Shown here: one piece after another, positions 8,312 to 15,927 of the stretch | How positions within the stretch are numbered: the first letter of the stretch is position 1 | How the letters are laid out: each line of letters begins with the position of its first letter | Notes under the pieces: model-generated | Database searches by the model: none | What the model was told of the DNA's origin: nothing | What the model saw: only the letters and a program-made list of their open reading frames with translations | Position numbers and translations under genes: made by a program | Assembly: GCA_034439915.1 (NCBI GenBank) | Contig: JAWXBI010000263.1 | Location: 1 to 22,599, forward strand | From: JADJLQ01 sp034439915 | GTDB lineage: Bacteria; Bacteroidota; Bacteroidia; Chitinophagales; Saprospiraceae | Length of the DNA: 22,599 nucleotides | Direction: 5' to 3'

Positions 8312-9112
8312 CTATTTATTGGATATGACCAGGTATTTTTCCAGAGCCATGCTCATGGAGGGAATATCCGGAGCAGGTGCTTTGATGTTCAACTGAAGCC
8401 CTACTTCTTCAACTGCTTTTGAAGTCTGGGTTCCGAAAGCCGCTATCCGGGTTTCATCCTGTTTAAAATTGGGAAAGTTGTCATACAGGGACTTCAGACA
8501 CAAAGGGCTGAAGAAAACCAACACATCGTATTTGATATCTTTGAGATGAGACAGGTTACAACTAACTGTCCTGTACATGACGGCTTCCGTTACCTTGAGT
8601 CCCTTTGCATTCAGGTAATCAAAGACCTCCTTGGCTCCCTGATCGCTGCTTGGTAAAAGAAACTTTTCTGCTTTATGTTTATTAAAATAAGCATTCAGGT
8701 CTTCAATGCTTTTAGTCCCAACGAAAACTTTTCTTTTCCGATAGAGGATAAATTTTTGCAGATAATTACCGATCGCTTCGGTCAGGCAAAAATATTTCAT
8801 GTCCGGGTTTACCTTGATCCGCATTTCTTCGATCATCCGGAAATAATGCTCGATGGCCGTTTTACTCGTAAAAACTACCGCTGAATATTCATCCGGGCGA
8901 ATCCGCGCTTTACGGAATTCTTTTTCCGTCACTGCATCAATCTGATTAAACGGGATAAAATCAATTTTGAGATTGAATTTTTTTTCAATCGCGCTATAAG
9001 GTGAATGTTCTGGCTTTGGTTGGGAAACCAGAATTGTTTTGATTCGCTTATATTTTTCCGTAGGAGTCTTGGCCGTATTACCCATGCAAGAGATCAAATT
9101 TTCCTGGTTCAA
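8312..9112 (-). CDS. hemD: Uroporphyrinogen-III synthase
   Basis: A 266-residue cytoplasmic enzyme that cyclises hydroxymethylbilane to uroporphyrinogen III in heme biosynthesis. HemD sequences diverge strongly; the assignment rests on the ILVSQPKPE start strand, AVVFTSKTAIEHYF (79-91), the AVMYRTV strand (177-183) joining the two lobes, VLVFFSP and the final IAAFGTQTSKAVEEVGL (223-239), in the order seen in Bacteroidota HemD. The neighbouring DUF4271 gene supports it, since this pair recurs in the phylum. The start used is ATG 9112; ATG 9085 (residue 10) is a reasonable alternative because the conserved part begins only near residue 25. It lies 29 nt after DUF4271, and its stop codon abuts the next start. 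Confidence 0.88.
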   Translation of the reverse strand: MNQENLISCMGNTAKTPTEKYKRIKTILVSQPKPEHSPYSAIEKKFNLKIDFIPFNQIDAVTEKEFRKARIRPDEYSAVVFTSKTAIEHYFRMIEEMRIKVNPDMKYFCLTEAIGNYLQKFILYRKRKVFVGTKSIEDLNAYFNKHKAEKFLLPSSDQGAKEVFDYLNAKGLKVTEAVMYRTVSCNLSHLKDIKYDVLVFFSPLCLKSLYDNFPNFKQDETRIAAFGTQTSKAVEEVGLQLNIKAPAPDIPSMSMALEKYLVISNK

Positions 9113-9141
9113 AAATGTCCCAGGAAAGACAAGGGCAGGTA

Positions 9142-10338
9142 TTAAGTAGTCAAATACCTGACCAAAATCATCCAGGGCGCTATTTCAACGGCACAAAGGT
9201 AAATAATAAAATGCAATTTTCTGGATACAATGACCGGGATGTTATTTAACAAACCCCTGATCTGCCGCATGGCGTATAGGGCAATGATGATACCCAGTCC
9301 ACTAAATATCAGCATCTTAGCAGACTCCGGATCGATGAAAGAAAGAAGGATATTGATCAACATCAACCCTAATCCGGCGGTCAAATTATGGATTCCGATC
9401 GTATAGTTAAAAAAACTGGCTTCTTTTTCCATCGGAAAAACCTTGCCCATAATATACAATACCAGGTGACGGATCAAATAGACTATAATTACGATCAAAA
9501 TGGCCCAATAAAGGGACAAATCCGCTACCTGAAACAACTTAAACGACTGATATATAAAGATTCCCGCATTGATAATGAATAAAAAATACAAAATTCCGAA
9601 GATCAGCATGTGATTTCCCTTAAAGGCATCTTTAAATAAAACGCGCAGCTGATTCTGATTGTAAGTTGCTTTAAGCAATAAAGCCGGGTAGGATCGGTTA
9701 AAATTGATCGCAATGGCTGCCAGAAGAAATAAAAAGATATAAATGATAAACCAGGCATTCTTGCTGATCTCGCCCTGATTATTGGTGGAAGCGGTTCCAA
9801 ATGATTTTAATTCCTTTTTAATCTCCTTGATATCGGTTTCTTCTGAGGGAGGCACAATATCAATGAATGTATTATCAACGACGGGATTAGCCGAATTTTC
9901 TGCAGGTGGGTCTACTTCTTTAATTTCAATTACAGGATCTTTTCGAGATGCTGCAGCCTGACTTTCTTTGCCAGATTCCTGGCGTTTGCCCGGATTAGGG
10001 AGTATGACTGTTTTGGCCCTTTCTTTGCCTTTTGGTGTTTTGATATCAAAAATATTGGTGGATGAAACCGCTTCTTTGGATGTAGTGGTCTTTTTATCCA
10101 GTTCCAGCATATCGATCAGGGACGACCCTTCAGCAGGTTTAGGTGGAGGTGCGGGCTTCGATAATACGGCTGGAGTATCGGCCGTCTGGGCCTTTGGTTT
10201 TGCCTCCGGTTTTTTAACGGCCTCTTTTCTGACTGTAGGGGGAGACCCCTGTGCAGGTTTTTTAATGTCAAATGGGTTTTGCCCAATCAATATGGAAGAG
10301 AAACAGAATAGACTGCAGAAAAGTAAACCTCTGATCAT
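9142..10338 (-). CDS. DUF4271 domain integral membrane protein
   Basis: A 398-residue protein with a signal peptide (MIRGLLFCSLFCFSSILIGQ), a low-complexity Pro/Lys/Ala-rich stretch to about residue 190, and a C-terminal membrane domain. Six hydrophobic segments are visible at about 195-214, 243-263, 276-298, 311-335, 341-358 and 375-395. The layout and the position next to hemD match the DUF4271 family of Bacteroidota, which has no established function. In the disordered region the short motif N-x-F-D-I-K-x-P occurs twice (NPFDIKKP at 21-28, NIFDIKTP at 95-102), perhaps a repeated docking peptide (inference). Its ATG overlaps the stop codon of the upstream DJ-1/PfpI gene by 4 nt, so the genes are translationally coupled. 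Confidence 0.85.
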   Translation of the reverse strand: MIRGLLFCSLFCFSSILIGQNPFDIKKPAQGSPPTVRKEAVKKPEAKPKAQTADTPAVLSKPAPPPKPAEGSSLIDMLELDKKTTTSKEAVSSTNIFDIKTPKGKERAKTVILPNPGKRQESGKESQAAASRKDPVIEIKEVDPPAENSANPVVDNTFIDIVPPSEETDIKEIKKELKSFGTASTNNQGEISKNAWFIIYIFLFLLAAIAINFNRSYPALLLKATYNQNQLRVLFKDAFKGNHMLIFGILYFLFIINAGIFIYQSFKLFQVADLSLYWAILIVIIVYLIRHLVLYIMGKVFPMEKEASFFNYTIGIHNLTAGLGLMLINILLSFIDPESAKMLIFSGLGIIIALYAMRQIRGLLNNIPVIVSRKLHFIIYLCAVEIAPWMILVRYLTT

Positions 10339-11135
10339 AAAGTAGAGTATCCGTTCCCCTGGTGAATAACGACTTTTCTTACTTTATTCAGGTCCCAGTC
10401 AATCACTAATCCTTTGGCTATTTTATCGGCAACCGCTTTGCCGTATAATATTTGAATCAAATACAATACCGCGTCAAAGGAACTGGCGCCACCGGAGGAG
10501 GTAATCACATTTTTATCATGTACAAAGACCACATTATCGTAAACCCTCAGTTGCGGAAAACGATCTCTAAATGGTTTGATGTCGGCAGGAAAAGTGGTGC
10601 AGGAGATTCCGTCCAATAAACCTGCTTTGGCCAGAATAAAAACACCGTCACAATGAGAAGTGACAAACATGGCATTGGTCCCCGTTTCTCTTACCCAATT
10701 GATAAGGGTAGTATCTTTTATCCCATCGGTCATATGGTGTTCAGCACCCGGTACGACCAGGATATCTATTTTAGGTAGTTTGTCCCGGGTATAATCAAAA
10801 TCCGGTTTGATGTACAATCCTTCAAAGGTGCGGATGAGATCATGGGTATTTGCCACGGTAAATACATTCATCGCCTTAATGTTTTCGCGATACTGAGTAT
10901 GCTGGAATACATCGTAAGGTGCCGTAAGCTCGGTATTGTATACTCCATTGGTGATGAGGAATGCTACATTGTAGCGGTCGGGTAATATCAGGTCCTTTTG
11001 TTTGAGTACTACAGATCTGGCCCCGGGATCCCTCTCCGATCTGTGATGCTGACATGCCGGCAACAACCCGGTAAGCATCAGGCCAAACAAACAGACACGG
11101 ATACCAATTTTTCGAATATGAGTTAAATACATCAT
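10335..11135 (-). CDS. DJ-1/PfpI (class I glutamine amidotransferase-like) lipoprotein
   Basis: A 266-residue protein with a good lipoprotein signal (GLMLTGLLPAC28). The remainder is a DJ-1/PfpI fold of the kind found at the N-terminus of AraC-family regulators. YNVAFLITNGVYNTELTAP is the first strand and acidic elbow, IDILVVPGAE the second, and FVTSHC162DGVFILAKAGLLDG the nucleophile elbow, with Cys162 as the probable reactive residue. VITSSGGASSFDAVLYLI matches the conserved C-terminal helix. No helix-turn-helix follows, so it is not a regulator. An envelope-anchored hydrolase, deglycase or binding protein are all possible. It is the first gene of the operon with DUF4271, hemD and the M15 peptidase. 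An in-frame second Met follows the first directly. Confidence 0.85.
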   Translation of the reverse strand: MMYLTHIRKIGIRVCLFGLMLTGLLPACQHHRSERDPGARSVVLKQKDLILPDRYNVAFLITNGVYNTELTAPYDVFQHTQYRENIKAMNVFTVANTHDLIRTFEGLYIKPDFDYTRDKLPKIDILVVPGAEHHMTDGIKDTTLINWVRETGTNAMFVTSHCDGVFILAKAGLLDGISCTTFPADIKPFRDRFPQLRVYDNVVFVHDKNVITSSGGASSFDAVLYLIQILYGKAVADKIAKGLVIDWDLNKVRKVVIHQGNGYSTL

Positions 11136-11202
11136 TGGAGAAACGGAATCTACTGCAAATTTGTTATTTTTTTACTTTAGCAGCCGTTAATGTTTGCCTA
11201 AT

Positions 11203-11649
11203 ATGGAAATTAAGAATCGTAAAGCCCAACATGAATTTCTTTTCAAACAGTCCTTTGAAGCGGGCATTTTGCTGGATGGGGCTGAGGTAAAATCGATCCG
11301 GGAAGGCACTGCCAATCTCAATGACGCTTATTGTTATTTCAGTGATGCAGAGTTATACATTCGAAATTTTCATATAGCCCCCTTCAAACAAGCCGCCGGT
11401 TGGTCCATCCACGATCCCCTCCGCGTCAGAAAGCTCCTGTTAAAGAAAAATGAATTAAAAAAACTACGCAACCGGGTGGAAGAAAAGGGCATGACCATCA
11501 TCCCTTACCGTCTCTATCTTTCGGAAAGAGGGCTGATCAAACTGGAGATCGTATTGGGCGAAGGCAAAAAGGCATATGATAAACGCGAAACAATCAAGGC
11601 TAAAGACAATCGGAGGGAATTGGAAAGGATGGATAAGGGGAAGGAATAG
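11203..11649 (+). CDS. smpB: SsrA-binding protein (trans-translation)
   Basis: A 148-residue SmpB. It binds tmRNA and brings it to stalled ribosomes. Diagnostic segments are IKNRKAQHEFLF, GAEVKSIREG, the LYIRNFHIAPF strand, the DPLRVRKLLLKKNELKKL helix region and the basic tail GKKAYDKRETIKAKDNRRE, which enters the ribosomal decoding centre. The start is set at ATG 11203, where MEIKNRKA matches the family N-terminus; an upstream in-frame TTG at 11194 is less likely. TACTTTAG at 11173-11180 is one base from the Bacteroidota -7 consensus TAnnTTTG and may be the promoter, but no good -33 element is visible. Divergent from the DJ-1/PfpI operon. tmRNA (ssrA) itself is not in the window. Confidence 0.95.
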   Translation: MEIKNRKAQHEFLFKQSFEAGILLDGAEVKSIREGTANLNDAYCYFSDAELYIRNFHIAPFKQAAGWSIHDPLRVRKLLLKKNELKKLRNRVEEKGMTIIPYRLYLSERGLIKLEIVLGEGKKAYDKRETIKAKDNRRELERMDKGKE

Positions 11650-11656
11650 GGGGGGT

Positions 11657-11715
11657 GAATTGTGGAATTGTTGATCCGAACCATCGGATTGTTGAATTGT
11701 TGAATTGTTGAATTG
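11657..11715. repeat. 8-nt tandem array surrounding a palindromic core (right copy of 28-bp inverted repeat at 11669-11696)
   Basis: Octamers GAATTGTG and GAATTGTT (11657-11672) are followed by the core GATCCGAACCATCG, then GATTGTTG, AATTGTTG, AATTGTTG and AATTG (11687-11715). The hairpin is ATCCGA (11674-11679), loop ACCA, TCGGAT (11684-11689). Bases 11669-11696 are the exact reverse complement of 7485-7512. It begins 7 nt after the smpB stop, so it may also end smpB transcription. Confidence 0.85.
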
Positions 11716-11755
11716 CAGGTCACCTTATAGTTTGGGGTGAGATGGTAGGATAGTG

Positions 11756-11782
11756 GATCCGATTGCATTGCGGATTGTTGAT
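11756..11782. repeat. Degenerate third copy of the palindromic element
   Basis: GATCCGA (11756-11762), an 8-nt spacer and CGGATTGTTGAT (11771-11782) repeat the arms and tail of the element at 11673-11696, with a changed loop. It lies 60 nt from the intact copy. This 11650-12002 region otherwise contains only short repeats, a hairpin and stop-interrupted frames. Confidence 0.5.
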
Positions 11783-11923
11783 GCCAGAATTGTAACTCAC
11801 CCAAAGATTAAGCCTGGAAAGATCGAATTGTTGATTCAAAGCAGGGCTTGTTTAATGTCAGACTGGAAGAATACTCTCTAAGGGAATTTTTAGAAAATTA
11901 CACTCTTTGCTTAGATGGACGGA

Positions 11924-11943
11924 TAAATAGGTCTGCCTATTTA
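11924..11943 (+). terminator. Perfect 8-bp hairpin with T-rich downstream sequence
   Basis: TAAATAGG (11924-11931), loop TCTG, CCTATTTA (11936-11943), followed within 10 nt by ATTTTCTTTTTG. This resembles an intrinsic terminator on the plus strand, but the stem is AT-rich and it lies about 275 nt beyond smpB. Confidence 0.4.
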
Positions 11944-12002
11944 AGAAATTACATTTTCTTTTTGTAGAATACCCGTATCGTCAATAACACCATTGACATG
12001 GG

Positions 12003-12338
12003 ATGGGTCCGTTTGAATACCAAGGTAGCTTATTGAATCAGTATCTAACCCAAACCATGTCTTCCGTCAAAGATTCTAAAATAATCCAAAATCAAAATAT
12101 CCCCAACCCATTTGATCATCAGACCCGCATTGGCATTCTGCTTTCACAAGAGATTAGAGGCTTATTAAAAATTACAGACCTCCTGGGTCGTACGATTAAA
12201 TTATATGATCAGGTCTGGCCTAAAGGTTACCATGAAGTAATTCTTGACCGGAATGAATTAGGAGGGAATGGGATTTTTTACTACAGTTTTGAGTGTAAAA
12301 ACTTTAAAGCCGTGCGAAAGATGGTCTTGATGGATTAG
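12003..12338 (+). pseudogene. Orphan type IX secretion C-terminal sorting domain (remnant of a secreted protein)
   Basis: An open frame of 111 codons whose last ~85 residues are a complete type IX (Por) sorting domain: IIQNQNIPNPFDHQTRIGI, LLKITDLLGRTIK, GYHEVILDRNELGGNGIFYY and the terminal KAVRKMVLMD. In working proteins this domain follows a signal peptide and a cargo domain. Here only about 30 unremarkable residues precede it and there is no signal peptide. In another frame just upstream (about 11968-12033) the sequence encodes NTRIVNNTIDMGWVRLNTK before a stop, which looks like cargo protein now out of frame, and more stops lie further upstream. The simplest reading is a decayed gene whose 5' part has been lost or frameshifted. 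It could instead be a short expressed peptide, but nothing supports export. Confidence 0.65.
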
Positions 12339-12385
12339 AAAATCAACATTATTTAATCAATGTGATTTGGTTTAGCCTATCCACG

Positions 12386-12432
12386 AGACCTGGAAGGTTT
12401 TTCAGATACCCTATGTGAAACCTTCCATGTCT
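12386..12432. terminator. Long inverted repeat / bidirectional terminator-like hairpin
   Basis: AGACCTGGAAGGTTT (12386-12400) pairs with AAACCTTCCATGTCT (12418-12432), 14 of 15 positions, around a 17-nt loop. It lies between the convergent sorting-domain remnant and the BNR-protein gene. Hairpins of the form AGACCT..AGGTTT..AAACCT..AGGTCT are familiar to me in Bacteroidota intergenic regions; this copy would be slightly decayed. Confidence 0.55.
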
Positions 12433-12451
12433 TGTTAATTAAAATGGCCCG

Positions 12452-12491
12452 TTTAATTCTTTCTTTTCTTCATTTCTTTCATTCTTTAATT
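12452..12491. repeat. Degenerate T-rich 8-nt tandem array
   Basis: Units CTTCATTT, CTTTCATT and CTTTAATT (12468-12491) are preceded by more degenerate T/C-rich sequence. The array ends 9 nt from the stop codon of the BNR-protein gene. Units resemble those upstream of cysS and ileS. Confidence 0.55.
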
Positions 12492-12500
12492 ACATACCCC

Positions 12501-15500
12501 TCAACTCCTCCTTATCTCCGGCATCCTCCCCGGAGTATAGGGCGCCCCAGCTTTTTCCAATATGAGTTCCAATTTATTTACCAGTTCATTGATGGTATTG
12601 ATCTCGCGAACGACTTCATCCAAATCCTTATTGGTTTCCTGATAGGTTTTAAGCATGGTGTCGGTGGGGCCACCCGATATTTCCCACAGGCTGCCGATAA
12701 TACTGAAGACCCTGCCGTTGATGCCTGGCACGGTTTCAAACTCGCGGGAAGACAACGTGGGATCTCCATTCATCTGAATGCCCACTTTTTTAAGTCTGTC
12801 TTCCAATTGCTGTGCATCGGTGTTTACGGATAAAGGTAGCCGGGGTGTTTGCAGATAAGCTGCTTTGATAAAACGCAATTTATTGGCCAGGTCACCCTGA
12901 TACCGCTGGGTCATACTAGCAATCCTTCGCATATCTGCTACTTGTTTATTAAACAAATCGACCGCCTTTCTGTCTTCGGCCTGGATCGTTGCATTTTTTA
13001 AAGGAACTGCATCAATACCCGCTGGCCCGCCCAGGTCTGTATACACCCCGTTTTCAAATTTGCTAAGTTGCACTTTAAAATGGCCGGGAACTACCGGATA
13101 ACCCGCTTCAACAGAACTAAAAAGACTGGCTGCCACTGGCGGTGTAAGGTTGACGGCACTAACCGGTGCTGATCGCAGGTCCCAGAAAAATTGTTTACTT
13201 CCTTTTTTCGCAGGCAGTTTGATTCGGCGTACAATTTCGCCCTGGTCATCGGTAATGGTCGCCAGTATATAGGGCTCCGGTTCATTATCTTCCAGTCGCA
13301 GACTGTCTATGCTGGGATACAAGACGGTTTCCCCTTTTTTAATTTTTTGTTTTTCGGCTTCTTTTCTTTTTTCCTTCATAGTCAACAGGTCGTTTTTAAT
13401 ATGATAAACTATGGTAGCTCCCGGCAATGGATTGGGTGAAGTAAAAAAAGATTCACCTTGAAAAGCCTTATCCCGCAAACCCAGTGGATACCAGGGATTA
13501 TACAACAGGGCAGTGTCTACCGGATAGATATGGACTTCTTTGTCAAGATTATTTTTATCGAAGTTCCTGAGAATGGCATAGTTTTCGAGGATCCAAAACC
13601 CTCGTCCAAAAGTAGCCAGTACCAGATCGTTTTCCCGCCGTTGAATTTCGAGATCTCTGACGGCTATAGTGGGTAAACCGTTTTTAATCTGCGTCCAGGT
13701 TTTTCCTCCATCGACTGTGACGAATAAACCAAACTCAGTCCCAACAAACAACAAATTGGGATCGACATGATCTTCAGCGATGGTATATACGCTACCCCGG
13801 ACAGGAAGATTGGATGAAATGGATGACCAGGTCTTTCCCATATCTGCCGTTTTAAATACATAGGGTTTAAAATCTCCATACCGGTGATGGTTAAACGCGA
13901 CATAAGCTGTGTTTTTATCGTGAGATGAAGCTATGATTTGATTAACATAGGATTGATCAGGTGCTCCCTGGACAGGGGCAAGTTTTGTCCACTGTGTGCC
14001 CGCGTTCAGGGTAAGGTGCATTAACCCGTCATCGGTACCGATCCATAATAGATTGGGATCCAATTTAGATTCAGCAAGGGCCACAATATTGCCATAGATA
14101 TCCGTACTTCCGTTTTTAGCGACGGCATCCACACTCCATACCCTACCCATGACCTGCATTTTGTTCCGATCTGTTCCTGCGGTCAGGTCCGGGCTGATGA
14201 CCTGCCAGCTGTCGCCCCGGTCATTGCTACGGAATACTTTATTGGCAGCAAAATATAACCGTTTGTGATCGTGTTGGGAAATCAGCAAAGGGGCATCCCA
14301 ATTCCAGCGATAAGCCGGGTCATTCTCAAACTCAATAGGTCGGATATTAGTTTGTTCACCACTTCGTTTATCAAATCGCTGAAGTCCGCCGTATTGGGAT
14401 TGCGCATATACAATATTGTGATCCATATAATCGGCCTGGGATTCAAACCCATCTCCCCCGCAGGTGATATACCAGTCGCTGTTAGTTACCCCATTGGCAC
14501 TGGTGGTGCGGGAAGGGCCACCTAATGAAAAATTATCCTGGGTCCCGCCGTATATATTATAAAAAGGAGTAGCGTAATCCACCGATACTTTATAAAACTG
14601 GGTTACCGGAAGATTTGGTTTAAACTGCCAGTTTTGGCCGTCATCCCAGGATTCATAAAGCCCGCCATCACAACCCACTAAGGTATGCTGGGTATCATCC
14701 GGATCGATCCAGACGTGATGATTGTCCACATGTTTATTTTTCTCTCCAAACCGACGCCAGGTTTTTCCACCATCATCTGTAATCATTAAATATACATTGG
14801 CGCTCCAAACCCGGTTTGGGTTTATAGGATCGCAATACAACTCCTGATAATAATTTCCACTGGTCTGATAACCATCGCGTTTTTCCCAACTTGCCCCACG
14901 ATCAGTACTCCGGTATACCCCGGTTTCTTCTCCTTCTACTATGGCATATATATAATCGGGATTGGCCGGAGATATCGCCAAACCAATTCGGCCAAGATCT
15001 TTGCCGGAAGGAAACCCGCCACCCACCTTATTCCAGGTTGCTCCGGCATCCGTACTTTTATATAAGGCTGATTCAGGGCCACCCCCTATATAAGTAAATA
15101 CTTTGCGTTGGCGCTGATGGGCACAAGCAAATAAAATATTGGAATTTCGTGGATCCATGTGAACTTCATTAAACCCGGTATGTTCACTGACCGTCAATAC
15201 AGCTTTCCAGGATTTGCCGCCGTCTATCGATTTGTAAATCCCCCGCTCTCCCCCGCTGTTCCAGACCGGTCCATACGCCGCTACATAAATAATGTCGCTG
15301 TTTTGAGGATCTACGACGATCTTTCCGATGTGTTCTGAGTTTTTCAATCCCATATTTTTCCAGGATTTGCCTCCATCCTCTGATTTATATATTCCATCAC
15401 CATATGCAACGGAGCGCTGATTATTGTTTTCCCCTGTACCCAGCCACAATACTGCACTGTTGGAGGGATCGATGGTGATACATCCAATGCTGTACGAACC

Positions 15501-15806
15501 ATATTGATCAAAAATGGGAGAAAAGGTAGTACCGGCATTTACTGTTTTCCATACCCCACCGGAAGCCACGGCAACATAATATTCGCTGTGTTTTTTTGGA
15601 TTCACCGCGATATCCGCCACCCGTCCGGATACCAAAGCAGGGCCTATACCCCTCATGGTTAACCCTGCGAATACATCTGATTTGAGGGTATCCGCGGCGG
15701 GGACAACTTCGGCGGCAGCCATAGGTTTGTCATTTGTTTTTTTCTTTTGCGCCAATAGGGTCACGGATAAAAACAATAGTGTAAGCAGAGAAAATATCGG
15801 TTTCAT
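12501..15806 (-). CDS. Secreted VPS10/BNR-repeat (sortilin-like 'glycosyl hydrolase'-type) protein
   Basis: A 1101-residue protein with a clear signal peptide (MKPIFSLLTLLFLSVTLLAQ). Residues ~45-740 form a propeller of BNR/Asp-box repeats of pattern S-x-D-x-G-x-x-W: YKSEDGGKSW, YKSIDGGKSW, YKSTDAGATW, YRSTDRGASW, DDGGKTWRRF, SNDRGDSWQV, TADMGKTWSS and TVDGGKTWTQ. GIGPALVSGRVADIAVNP and WLGTGENNNQRS are typical of this large family, often labelled glycosyl hydrolase although no hydrolytic activity has been shown for most members. The C-terminal ~350 residues hold a beta-rich domain (EPYILATITDDQGEIVRRI) and a helical tail. There is no type IX sorting domain, so it is probably periplasmic. Transcribed away from cysS; an 8-nt repeat array lies in the divergent region. 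Confidence 0.9.
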   Translation of the reverse strand: MKPIFSLLTLLFLSVTLLAQKKKTNDKPMAAAEVVPAADTLKSDVFAGLTMRGIGPALVSGRVADIAVNPKKHSEYYVAVASGGVWKTVNAGTTFSPIFDQYGSYSIGCITIDPSNSAVLWLGTGENNNQRSVAYGDGIYKSEDGGKSWKNMGLKNSEHIGKIVVDPQNSDIIYVAAYGPVWNSGGERGIYKSIDGGKSWKAVLTVSEHTGFNEVHMDPRNSNILFACAHQRQRKVFTYIGGGPESALYKSTDAGATWNKVGGGFPSGKDLGRIGLAISPANPDYIYAIVEGEETGVYRSTDRGASWEKRDGYQTSGNYYQELYCDPINPNRVWSANVYLMITDDGGKTWRRFGEKNKHVDNHHVWIDPDDTQHTLVGCDGGLYESWDDGQNWQFKPNLPVTQFYKVSVDYATPFYNIYGGTQDNFSLGGPSRTTSANGVTNSDWYITCGGDGFESQADYMDHNIVYAQSQYGGLQRFDKRSGEQTNIRPIEFENDPAYRWNWDAPLLISQHDHKRLYFAANKVFRSNDRGDSWQVISPDLTAGTDRNKMQVMGRVWSVDAVAKNGSTDIYGNIVALAESKLDPNLLWIGTDDGLMHLTLNAGTQWTKLAPVQGAPDQSYVNQIIASSHDKNTAYVAFNHHRYGDFKPYVFKTADMGKTWSSISSNLPVRGSVYTIAEDHVDPNLLFVGTEFGLFVTVDGGKTWTQIKNGLPTIAVRDLEIQRRENDLVLATFGRGFWILENYAILRNFDKNNLDKEVHIYPVDTALLYNPWYPLGLRDKAFQGESFFTSPNPLPGATIVYHIKNDLLTMKEKRKEAEKQKIKKGETVLYPSIDSLRLEDNEPEPYILATITDDQGEIVRRIKLPAKKGSKQFFWDLRSAPVSAVNLTPPVAASLFSSVEAGYPVVPGHFKVQLSKFENGVYTDLGGPAGIDAVPLKNATIQAEDRKAVDLFNKQVADMRRIASMTQRYQGDLANKLRFIKAAYLQTPRLPLSVNTDAQQLEDRLKKVGIQMNGDPTLSSREFETVPGINGRVFSIIGSLWEISGGPTDTMLKTYQETNKDLDEVVREINTINELVNKLELILEKAGAPYTPGRMPEIRRS

Positions 15807-15865
15807 AATGGAGAGATTTTATGGGATTAAATTAATCAAATACCCGGAAATACAATTCAGCAGGC

Positions 15866-15905
15866 TTCATTCCTTCATTTCTTCATTTCTTCATTTTTTA
15901 ATTTC
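15866..15905 (+). repeat. Five-unit 8-nt array upstream of cysS
   Basis: Units TTCATTCC, TTCATTTC, TTCATTTC, TTCATTTT, TTAATTTC run head to tail and end 9 nt before the TACCTTCG box. The array occupies the region where a -33 element would lie. An array with closely related units in the same orientation relative to the gene precedes ileS. Confidence 0.85.
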
Positions 15906-15914
15906 CTGTCTGTG

Positions 15915-15922
15915 TACCTTCG
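15915..15922 (+). promoter_or_regulatory. Probable -7 promoter box of cysS
   Basis: TACCTTCG differs by one base from the Bacteroidota -7 consensus TAnnTTTG. Only 5 nt separate it from ATG 15928, so the transcript would be leaderless or nearly so. No TTG-type -33 element is evident because the octamer array fills that region. Confidence 0.5.
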
Positions 15923-15927
15923 CACCG

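Noticed and set aside
9968..10345. Plus-strand open frame opposite the DUF4271 N-terminal region
   Set aside because: It is the complement of the Pro/Lys/Ala-rich low-complexity coding region and shows no domain or signal of its own.
15655..15927. Upstream extension of the cysS frame by 91 codons
   Set aside because: The extension overlaps the divergent BNR gene and the octamer array, while ATG 15928 matches the family N-terminus and follows a -7-like box.
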